From Calliopum simillimum (taxonomy: Eukaryota; Arthropoda; Insecta; Diptera; Lauxaniidae): 64,000 nucleotides of DNA. The stretch covers positions 18,415,187-18,479,186 of the forward strand of contig OX638368.1 in the NCBI GenBank assembly GCA_951812925.1, given 5' to 3'. The translations under genes were made by a program, and so were the position numbers. Below, one piece after another: positions 21,901-33,900 of the stretch (the first letter of the stretch is position 1; each line of letters opens with the position of its first letter). Under the pieces are notes generated by a model that worked only from the letters and a program-made list of their open reading frames with translations, did no database searches and was not told where the DNA came from.

Positions 21901-24900
21901 TTTGATGTAGCTCGGCATTTTCTATAGTGCGAGGCCACCAAACCTTTAGTTTACGCCTTAAGCATTTGTTGACGAATACTTGCAACTTGTTCGTTAGTTG
22001 TTCAGTAACAAGCCATGTTTCGCACCCATATAACAAAACCGATTTCACATTCGAATCAAAAATGCGCACTCGTTTTGGTGGATATAACGGATGAAGACCA
22101 TATTTTGTTCAGTTGAGCAAACGCGCCTTTTGCTTTTGCTATTCTATTCTTGAGTTGATATATAAAATTTTTATTACAAAAGCAAAAAAGAATGGACAAA
22201 AATTTGTTTTAAATTGCGCATTGAAACGCGGTTGATTCACGACAATTTTGAAGAACATCCCTGACAATATAGAATTAGCAGCTGGTAACGCTGTTCAATT
22301 GGTATTTTAATATAAACAAAAACCAAGAAGAATAAAAAGATAAAAGAAAACGTGAAAAATGGAAGATGCAGTTTTCTATGATTGTCAAACTATTATTAAT
22401 AATTTCGTACATAATGGGAATCCAAGGTTTGAATCCTTTTGTAGGCAGTGGAAATGTATGATGTTCCAACATATTTACTCAGCACAGTCAAGTAACAACG
22501 AAGTATTGCAGACAACAACAGCAGCATTTCATATCACCAAGCGCATACTTTGTCGCAGTAACGATGAAGCTAATATGCTTAATGGAATCGGAGCCCTTTA
22601 TCTGCTGTACGCTATCTATTTTAAGCAGCCTACTGATCAATATGTCAAAATAGATGTATCATTGGAAACATGGAAGAAAATCCGCAATTTCATAAATTTG
22701 TATGAAAATGTGCCTGAAGCAGATGAGGCACGATATATATTTTGGAAATTATATAAAGAAAATGCCTTTCGATTTTGTGCTCTAGATTATCATGTAGGCT
22801 TGGAGAACCTTGTGGACTATGTTAAAATTGAGGAAGAAAAAATATTGGAATTATCTCGGTCAGGCACTAAATTGGTTCGGGAATTACAAGAATATGTAAC
22901 AACAAAAAATATGCTTCCAGCGCTGACGACACTTGAAGCTGGTTATAATGAAATGAAAGCATCATTAACCAAAGAAAAAAACATTGATCAGCTATCCCTT
23001 CCTCCGACTAATATTTTCAAAGATATCCAACAGGTATTTGGAAATATTCAAGATATTATTGGTAAGAAAAAGAAGTCAGATATAAAACATACTGATGCCC
23101 CACACAGCAAGCGTGATTTGAAATCTAAGGGATATAAAGTAACAAATTCCACAGAGTGTGTAAAAAATGATTCTGCTACAAAATCACCAATTAAAAGAGC
23201 ACATCGTATGTCAGCAAAAACCATATTTTCTGAGGAACTTCCAGATGATCTCTTTGACGACTTGAAAAAAAGTCCTTCAAACAAAAGGAATAACTTAACC
23301 TAAGCGTTAAAAAATGTTTCAATATCTTTTTAAGATATAGTATGTAATGCAATTTCAAACCATATAATAAGCAAAAATATTTAATAAAAATTACTGAATA
23401 AAGGTATTTTATTATATTTTTTGTTGAATAGATAAGCCAAAGTATTCTTAAGGGGTACATATCGCGGAAGATACATTTGGGGTGCATGTGATGTATGTAA
23501 ATAGGGGGACGCGAAACAAGATTCTAGCTAAGTGACACGGCGCACAGGTATTTTTGGGAAAAAAATAGAAGGAGTACTCCAATAATTACGAAATTTCCCA
23601 TGCTTAATAAGATATAGCTAGTTAAAAATATTTCAAAAACGGGCGTGATACGTCGACGGACACGTCTACCTCCCATAGAAAATTTACTAAAATTTCTTAA
23701 AAAAAAAATTTAAAGAATAGAAATAGTCATTTTCGATGCATTTGCCAATGCTAAAATCATATCCAGACTTAAAAAACACAATTTTTCAGGTTATATAACA
23801 AGGACTCAAGAATTTTTTTTTTACTCTTTGCTATTAAATAAAGGAAATGTCTATACGGGGCGTTCCGCGTACGCGAAAACTCCTCTCTCTCTCTCAATTT
23901 ACTCAATTAGCGTACGCGAAACTCAATTAGCGTACGCGAAATCCAGTGAAGTTTTTTCCCCCGGGGACTTGATTAATTTATGTACTGATCCGCGGCCGAA
24001 GGCCGCCGCGAAGCCGGTGTCGGATGTCTGAAGGGTTTAAATCCTGAGCTGCGGCCGCAGGCCGCCCACTTACCCCTACTTTTATGTAAAATTACTGTTG
24101 TAACGAAGATGCGTCCCAGGGGAAAAAACTTCACTGGATTTCGCGTACGCTAATTGAGTAAATTGAGAGAGAGAGAGGAGTTTTCGCGTACGCGGGCCGC
24201 CCCGTATAGACAGACTCTTAAATAAATTATATAGACCTATTCGTCGTTTTCAAAACGAGCTATGAATTGGTCTTGTATGGTTTTTCTTTAAAAAGTTAGG
24301 ATTAAATTACATCATAAAAGTTAAAAATCGTATGTGGATTCCCATATGATTTTTAACTTTATGATGTCATTTTACAATGATCATAACTTTTTAACAGAAT
24401 ATCATATAAGTACTATTCATAGCTTAATGTAAAGTGGCCTTCGATAAAATGCTATTTGAAACATGTTTTTGTATGGGAGCCACCCTAAATAACCATTAAA
24501 AAAAAAAAATTGTATAGCTTTTGTAGTGCGTTTTAATTTAAAGATTGTGTGGTGCAAATTTCATGTGAATCGATTAAGCGGCCTTTGCACTCTAACTAAA
24601 ATTGCTTACCTTTTAAACCACCTCAGTATTGCTGAGAACAAACCAAAAAAAAAAAAAAATTATTCAAATCGGTCAAGCCGTTTTCGAGTTTTAACCAGAC
24701 TAACGAACGGAATTAATTTTTATGTATTGTATATAGAAGATAGATATATGGCAAACGAAATCGGTTCAGTCACTGTTTCTATACATAAATCTAAACCGAT
24801 TTGCTTGATTTTTTTTTTGTTGGAAAGATTGTGAGGAGAAGCAGTGCATATGATCTTATTTTATTTGAAAGTGGGCAGTGCCACGCCTCTAAATGGAAAA

Positions 24901-27900
24901 AAGGCTCTGACTGCTAAGCCACTGCATCGATTTTTATGATATTTGGTTTGCAGATAGGGTTAGCACTAAGGAACGATAAAATGACCATTATGTTTTTTAG
25001 TGGACTGAGCCATAGTTCATAGTCTCTTTAAAGTTAAGTTGAAGTGATCGAATTTAGGCCGCAAAGCGAACTCTAGTACTCTAAAAATGTCGTCAATCAT
25101 AGAAGATTGAAACTTACTTTTACTGTTTCTCTTTAATTTGTTTTACGTCAAAATATGCCTTATCATGAATTTATCGAGAAATTCAATCGCGAGAATATAT
25201 TCTCTTCTCGAGAGGGAGCATTTCCAAATGTAAATATTTTGATAATAAAAACTCCCGTTTCAGCCAGGGAAAGTTTTTTTTTTCCAGTTTTAGACAAAAA
25301 GCGACTCTTCGACAGCTGTACCAGCATCTAACAATGCTATTCTCATCGATAAATTTGTGTTAAGTTACCTTTAGCGACACCTTGTAGTTAGTTGTTAAAA
25401 ATAGTTATAGTTATGTTTTTTAAGAAAGAATAAGAAATCAAAAAGTGTCGCTCGGATCTAATGTGCTTTAATAAGCTATAAAATTGTTTTCCCTTCCCTA
25501 TTTGCTATTACATTCCAAGGGTCCGAGAAAAATTCGCGACAATGTCTATTCATGAGAAGGTCCATTATATACCAAATTAAATAAATTAATGCACTTAACA
25601 TAATTTTTATTTTTTTTTTATTGTAATTAATGTATGTAGGTCCCTCAGTATATACTGGATGATGCTTATCGACGCCGTGAGTACTGCAAAATTGTTTGTA
25701 CTCAACCAAGACGTATAGCTGCTATTTCTATAGCTAAGCGTGTAAGCGATGAACGCAAATGGGAACTGGGTACTGTTGTTGGTTACCGGGTAAGTTGTAT
25801 GTAATAAGAAGCTGCATTTGATATGCATATGAAGAGTATTAAGCTAATCGCAAATGTTATAGATTAAACGTAAAAAATTCTGAAAATAATTGATACTTGA
25901 AGAAGATTAATAAATTTTCCTCGTTAATAGGTTGGCTTGCACGCATTTCTTTCGGAAGATACCAGACTTTTATACTGTACAACAGGTGTTTTACTTCAAA
26001 AGCTCATTAAGGAAAAATCACTTACAAACTATACGCACATCATACTGGATGAGGTACATGAACGTGATCAGGATATGGATTTTCTATTGATTGTGATAAG
26101 ACGCTTGTTGGCTACAAATTCCAAAAATGTTAAAGTCGTATTGATGTCAGCTACAATAAATACGGGAGAGGTAAAATCAGATTAGTTAGATTGGCATTGT
26201 TTCAACTTATTTAATTTTTTGTTTTTTGACAGTTTGCTGATTACTTTAAAATACGAAGAAATCCAGCGCCAGTAATACGTGTAGATACTCGACGTCTTTT
26301 TCAAGTACGCGAGTTTTATTTCTGTGATTTATATCGCATAAATAGTCGGGTAAGTTATTTGAATAATATTATCCAAACCAAAATATATCAATTCCGACTT
26401 ATTTTTGTAATACGACGTTGGTGGAAAGGGAAATTAGTTAAATCTGTGGAAATTGAGAAAAACTGCTTAAATCGCATTTTGATTACAAAGGAAAGTTTGT
26501 TATTTGTTTTTAAGCATAGAAATTATGTTGTTGTAGAAATTATGTTGATTTGCCTTGTGATTGAAGATTGAAGCACTTTCCTTATTGCCACATAAATATG
26601 AAACACCAAAAACGCTAGGGAAATGTTTGAAGATTGTAAATAAAGTGTCCCAAAATTAACGCAAGATTTGAAGTTGCCGCCATTTGTGCGGTAAACGAAA
26701 TTTAGCCATATTTATACAAAACCTTCATGAAAAATTTCGACAAAAGAGTGCGTATTCGCCAGATATGCTATTCCGTACATAACCCTATCCTATTACAACA
26801 AAAAAAAGTATACAATTGAAAAAAGCTGTTTGTTATTACTATTCTATATATCTTGCGCGAATTATGGTACACCCTTTAATAACAAACAACATCAAATATG
26901 AAATAAATATGTACCTTATTATGGAATCCATACTGAAATTGGGGCTTATTTATATAACGTTTTAATACTTGTACTTACAGAACTTTCAAATTGATTACAC
27001 TGAACCTGGCATTGCCAAAGAAATGTTTGGCATTGCTCTTAAGCTTGTGATTGTTATTGATAATATTGAGAAACAAGAAGCTGCTTTAAATCCGGAAGCA
27101 CAAGGATCTGCTTTAAAAACATCTATTTTAATATTTTTACCGGGTATAAATGAAATTGATCAAATGTGTAGAAAACTGGATCAACTAAATGAAACGGAAA
27201 AGTGGGTTTTAAAAACTTTTTTTTTAAACTGAAAACTTGTACGCATTTTGATTTTTTTTTGTTATCTAGCACAAATGTTAAATTGATGCCAATACGTTTG
27301 CATTCTTTAATTTCACCGGATGAACAACAAAAAGTTTTTAGACGTTCACTACCGGGTTATCGTAAAGTGATTTTAGCAACAAATATAGCAGAAAGTTCTA
27401 TAACCGTGCCAGATGTTAAATATGGTTTGTTACATGTCTTTTTGTAAAAATGTTCCTAATGTTTTGCTTAACGAATTGGCTTTTTTTAGTTATTGATTTT
27501 TGTCTAACCAAGTCCTTGATTACTGATACATCAACAAATTTTACATCGCTACAGCTGCACTGGGCATCACGTGCAAATTGCCGTCAACGTGCTGGCCGCG
27601 CTGGTCGTGTTATGAATGGACGTGTTTATCGTATGGTGCCAAAAGATTTCTATAATGTAATACATGAATCCATTAATATGCTATATGATTGGTAAAATTT
27701 TTGTTTTTTAGAATAATCTCCAGGAATTTGGTACGCCAGAAATGGTGCGTTGTCCACTTGAAAATGTTGTTTTGAAAGCTAAACTATTAGATATGGGTCC
27801 TCCACCTAATATACTTGCCTTAGCTATGAGTCCACCAAATCTCTCTGATATTCATAATACAATTTTGACATTAAAAGAAGTTGGCGCACTTTATACACAT

Positions 27901-30900
27901 GTTAACGGTGTATATTCAGTACAGGATGGCGACTTATCATATTTGGGGCGTGTTATGGCTGGACTACCCTTGGATATACGTCTAAGTCGTTTAATTATGC
28001 TGGGTTATGTTTTTAGTGCTTTGGAAGAAGCAATTATTATAGGTAAAAGTTTTTGGTTTTTTTTCAACACAAATAAATTAATATTCACCCTCTTTTTGTT
28101 ATATAGCTGCTGGCTTAAGTGTGCGCTCTATATTTAAATTTAATTCAGAAAAACGTCAAAGTGAAATTTCAGCGTATGTACAAAAACTAACATTTGCTGA
28201 TGGCTCTGGCTCTGATCTATTTGCTATACTCAAGGCTTATTGGGTTTGTATTACATATTATTTAGTTATTCAATTATCTCGCAAATATTTGAAAAATAAA
28301 CGTAGACGCTTTATTGCTTTAAATTAACATACTGAGCCTTATCATGAATTTATCTGGGAATGCCCCTTGAGAATATATTCCTTTCTCGAGAGGGAACATT
28401 TGCAATCATGAATATTTTGAGAGTGGAAATTTCCAGCTGGTATTCACATTTTTTTTTTAAATTTTTGCGAAAAAAGTGCTATGCAGCCCTGGTATTTCCA
28501 TTTGATTTAACAGCTGAGATTTAAACAATATATAAACACCTAAAATTCATTAAAAAACAAAGTAAAATTACAAATTTTGTTGATGGTGTACTGGATTAGC
28601 CAAATAAATCTCCAAATCTTCACAGTTTGTGCCGTTCACATATTACGTAACGCAATTTTTTACCAATTTTGACCCCTACCCCCCCGGCCGTAACGCAAAG
28701 TAACAAAACGTACAACCCCCTTCAAACAAATTTTAATTTTGGTAAATTGAGTTTTTTATCGCATAAATTTAGAAAAACCGGCGTTACGTAACGCAGTTGA
28801 TGACCCCTCCCACCCCCATGTAACACTACGTAACAAATCGTCCGACACCCCCTCCCCCTGGCGCGTTACGTAATATGTGAACGACCCCTAATCGAAAAAA
28901 AGTGAAGTGTTTCTTGTGAAGCGTGCTTATGCTTCTAACTGAGATTGCGTAGCATTTTGTTCAATAGAAATCTCTGTCGAGTTTATTTTATGAAGCTTTA
29001 AATTCTAAGAAAGATAAAGGGGATACCAGTAAGTCCGAGACAAAATTTTAGAGAATATTTATTCATGATACGGCCCAATAAATAATTCCAAAAAAAAATT
29101 ATTTTGGGAAATATATAAAAAGTAAAAGAAAAAAAAATGTTTTCAAAAAAGCATGTGTCGAATAGATATCCTTCAAATTAATATGTGCCATACATACTTT
29201 GTACTAAGGCCCCTATAGAGGTCATCTATTTGCGGTAAAACCGATGGCCATCGATTCTTTAGCTCAATCTTCACAGAAAAGAATAAAGTTTTTGCTATTT
29301 GATTGCGAATGTCTGGAAATGGCATGAAAAACAGAAATCAGTACAAGGGCTAATATTTAGAAACGATGGACGGCCTTCGTTTTTATCGCAAATGGGATCC
29401 TTAGTTTATACATTTAAAAGTATACTTTTAATACCATATAACAAAATCTCTTACAAAAAAAAAAAAAAGACTTGGTCAAATTTACGGACGACCTCTATGA
29501 AAGAAAATGAAGAAGAACAACATTGGGCTGATCGTTATCATATAAATTTGCGTTCCATGAAGGAAATGCATTTATTGGTGAAAGAGCTTAAGGAGCGTCT
29601 ATTGTCATATGGCATTAAAGATATAACAAATTATCAACGTGTTTGTTGGATTGATCGGGAGAAGACAATTGTCTTAAAAATACTTATTGCCGGAGCTTTC
29701 TATCCAAATTATTTTACGCGTTCCAATCTTAATGATATTGAGCAGGAACGAAATATATATCATGTACTTTGCGGAAATGATCCATGTAATACGGTCTATT
29801 TCACAAATTTTAATACCAAACATATTGGTCAACTGTATACACGCTCAATTAAGGATTTATTTAGAGATGTTCGAATAGACGGAAAAAATATTGAGATACG
29901 TTTCCAACCTGGGTCAGAGAAGGTTTTTGTTACTTTTAAAACTGATACCGAAGATGAACAGGATGAGGGTAATACTCAAAAATTAATGGTACCTGGCCGT
30001 GTGCTTCCTGATGTGTATAAAGCTATTAAAATGAGACATTTGTCAGCAAGATCATCGATACGTGTAATGGAGTAAGTCAAGAGTGTGGGATTGTTTTTTT
30101 TTTTTTTAAATAAACTATTATTATTATTTGTAGCCCACGCACTGCTGTACGCTATGCTGAAGAACGTGGTATTGGAGTTATGTGTGAAGGTGTTTGGAAA
30201 CCAACTAAAAAACAAGTCACAAATCCTGAACTAGTTGTTTTACCATCTGTTTTTCAAAAATTAATCCGTGGCTATATTACACATGTAATTTGAACAATCC
30301 TTTTTTTTTTTATTAAAACTATTAACTATAATTTTTAAAATTATAATTCATTTTTAGATTAATAATTGCAGCAAATTTTATTTTCAACCACTCTCTGAAG
30401 TTGAACGTTTGCGTGAAATACATGCATTACTTAATAATCCAGAGGATGACGAGACATGCAAATTTAGAAATCCTGCAGCGATTTCTAAGGGTATGATGTT
30501 GGCGGCACCATTTGAAGATAAATATCATCGTGCTAAAGTGTTACAAGTAATACATGCTTCGCGCAACCATTTACAATTTAAAGTAAGTAAAAAGTGTCGC
30601 TCTTAAGCGGATACGTTTAATTTCATTATCATGTATATTACTTTTGCATTTATTTAAATATACGTCAATCTCTCGAAAGCAACTAAAGATCCAACTGACT
30701 GGTTCGGTTGACTCGGCAATGTTAATATTTCGATGTCAACCAAATCATACGTAATGGGGGCCGAACATTCCATACTGAACAAATTTTGTTGGTGTATTTT
30801 ACTCATTTATATTTTGGACGAATTAATAAATGATTGTCCGAGAAATATTAATATTTATGGTCGCTATTGCGTAATGCATCTTGTCTCGCAGTTTGGTTGT

Positions 30901-33900
30901 CATCGAAAAGTTTATATTGGCGATGCCAACCGAACCAATCAGGTGGTTCTTTAGTTGCCTATATAGTTGCAAGTTAAGCAACTGCTCTATGGCTGTTTCC
31001 TGCTTAAGTTGTTTATCAGGTAACGCCACTGAATTGCGTTGCTATACGCAATATGGGCCTTAAAATTGATTCAGCTGCAAATTACTCAAAAATACGAATG
31101 TGGAAAAATTTCTTCAATTTCACTTTTAGGTCTTCTTTATCGATTATGGCAATACCGATACAGTTGAATTTGAACGCTTGCGTCGTTACTCATACAAATG
31201 TGAATCTCTTGTGGATATACCACCACGTGTATTTGAGTGCCGTTTAGCTAATATTCAACCATCATCAGTAAAATGTCCAAATGGAAAATGGCCGGATGAG
31301 GCAATGGAATTTATGCAAGGAGCTCTGAATACAGGCGTTGTGGAACTGGAAATTTACTCAGTCGTACAGGGTGTTTCAAATGTTATTATAAAAACGGGCG
31401 GTACTACTATGAATGAGTTACTGGTTGAAAAAGGTTATGGGCGAAAATCTGATGAGAATTATATGTCAAAGGTAAGGTGGATATTTTTTTTTACGTTGAA
31501 AAATCTCATTCTATTTTTTTTTATTTAATTTTTAAGTCTGATCACGATTTCCGTTTACGTAAACAATCTGTTGCCAATCGTTTTTTGGATGAAGATCATT
31601 CCAAGCAAAATGAGGAATATTTACGTTCAATACAACCGGAAATTGATTTGGAGGTTGATCCACCACCAAAAGAGCATTGCTTAAAGGTTATCAATTTACG
31701 TGGTCCCTTTAGTCCATTGGAAACGAAAATTTTTTCTGCTATTCGTGTTGGCACTTGGAAGAGTGTTAACATTGAACGTGAATCAGTTAATTCGGTTTTT
31801 CTTGATACAGATCCACAGGATGTACATGAGCGTTTAGTTGTTGCCGCCGGCATAACTGAATCGAAGGCAACAGATCGTCTTACAGCACGAGCAACTACAC
31901 TTATGCCAAATATACATGGTTTTGGCGCTTTGATGACGCTACTCTTTTGTCCATCGATGCAAATAAAACGAAATGCAAATAAAACAAAATATGTGGCTAT
32001 ATTAGCTGGACTCGGTTGTCATGAGGATACTTACCAGCCATTGTTTGAAGAACATGATATTGTTTTAAATTTAGATGTTGATTTACTGACAGATGATATT
32101 GAATTGGTAAGTAATACTACTTTGTACTACTAGTTTTGAAATAACACTAAACATTTTTTGTTTCTTTTAGATCAATCAACTACGTTATTCCATGGATACC
32201 CTACTTTACACGGCACCTGGTGACGAACGTCCAGGTATTACATCAAATGTACGCGCTGATCTATCTGCTAAAATAAAGAATGTCACTGTTCGGTAAGTTA
32301 ATAGCGTCCATCTTTTCGTAAATGTTTAAAAAATTTGAAAAACAAGGTAAAAGTTTGCATATTCCTTGCTGGAGGTCTTAAGGGAGAGTATGAAATTCAA
32401 TTGGACAAGTCTGTGTTATTAAGAACGTCTTTTATTGGCGCTCCCTAAGTCCGTTTATATTGAAATTTAATGTGTACTGTATATAACTTGCCCAGTCAGT
32501 ACAAACATTTTTAACTTGAGCTCTTCGTGACAAATGTTGGCTCTCAAATAACAGCCGCCATTCCATAGCTAGCGTAACAGGATTTGTATTAACCATATCA
32601 GATTTCGCTGAGGCTAAAACCAATAAAAATACCACAAAGCGATTGCGATTCTTTTTTGTGAATTTTGGGGGTTGGAAAAAATGACAAAATCGGGATATAA
32701 TGAAAAATTCTGCTTCACAAAATTGTCCAAGGTAAGTTTTTTGCATTTGATACAAAGCATTGTTTTTAATATGGCCCCACGTTGGGCGGCATTTTGTTAC
32801 CTGCCCCTTAGTCAAAGGGCGAATACTACGCCCATACATACTCTTAGCTTTCTATGATGTCGGACAGACACTTCCGATACGATGACTAAGGGTACCTGCC
32901 CTTATATATAAATACTTTTTTAATACCAAAATTACAAGAAACTCTCAATGGGGCTACTTTTTTTATCTTTACGGAAAGAAATAGAAATTATCTTTAATAT
33001 AAATTCAAAACCAAGATGGCATCTTAGACGGTTTAGGAATTATGATTTTTTGAACATTTTTAAAATACACAATCGACCGATGCTGCTTTACAAATTTACC
33101 GATAGCTTGGACTTTTCTTTTTCATTTTCATGGCAGTGAATTGGACTGTAAGTACAGCGAATTTGAGATAGGTACTATCCAGTACGCTCCATGGACAAAG
33201 AAGACAAAAATTCCATTAAAAATACCAACTTGGTTTGGGTTATTCTTTTCTAGAGAAATATTTTAAAAGATCGAGAAGTAGGTCATAAAAAAGTATTAAA
33301 AATAGTACTTTTTGTTCGATAGTAGATCAACAATTGCAGCAATTACTTCATACTTAATAGATCAGATCATGAATAGCGGTAAATAAATGTCTTAGTCATG
33401 GACAAATTTTGTGAAGCAGTATCGGTATCGGTCGATTGTACATTTTAAAATGTTCAAAATATTATAATTACTAAATCGTTTGAGATTCCAATTTGGTTTT
33501 AAATTCATATGAAAGGTAATTTTGTTTTCTTTCCATTAAATATATTTTGGGAGATCTCCAAAATAGGTAATGGAGTGGTTTTTGCAATTTAGTATTTAAA
33601 AATTACTAAAAATGGTACTTTTTGCAAAACACGCAAAAAATCTTATCTTGCTTCAATTCCTTTCCAAAATTAGACTGAACATGAAAATTAGTTAAGAAAT
33701 GTCTAAGTTATAGACAATTTTCTCTTTATTTGGCGATTTTGTCTTTTTGCCATAAACTCCAGTGAAGTGAGTATATTTACCTTACACACAATTTCCACTC
33801 CAAGTTAAACTTTTTTCAATTCAATTCAAACTTTTTCTAAATCAAAATAAAATTTTCAAAATCAATTTAAACTTTGTGTGGAAAAGGTTTAAATTAGAGA

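Larger units (their letters stand above)
19532..25639 (+). other. Large spn-E intron 2 hosting a nested gene
   Basis: The intron separates the exon ending in Walker A (GKTTQ) from the next helicase exon. It contains the SNAPC1-like gene (22359-23303, same strand), the retrotransposon scrap at 21600-22069, several MITEs (21165-21390, 23843-24217, 24240-24430), a block near 24840-25000 related to the 36 kb tandem array, and AT-rich sequence with short palindromes (20100-21060). No other exon was found in the 2.8 kb before the nested gene. Confidence 0.75.

Noticed and set aside
23980..24070. GC-rich stretch as bacterial contamination or a CpG island promoter
   Set aside because: It is exactly the loop of a foldback element with matching arms and a flanking repeat, so a transposon explains it better.
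25476..25828. Minus-strand open frames of 73-77 residues
   Set aside because: They are antisense to spn-E exon 3, whose helicase motif TQPRRIAA is clear on the plus strand.
29299..29469. Upstream extension of the exon 11 frame as part of spn-E
   Set aside because: This 57-codon part includes a poly-Lys run from an A-tract and an inverted-repeat remnant, does not look like helicase sequence, and starting the exon at 29470 keeps the phase with exon 10.
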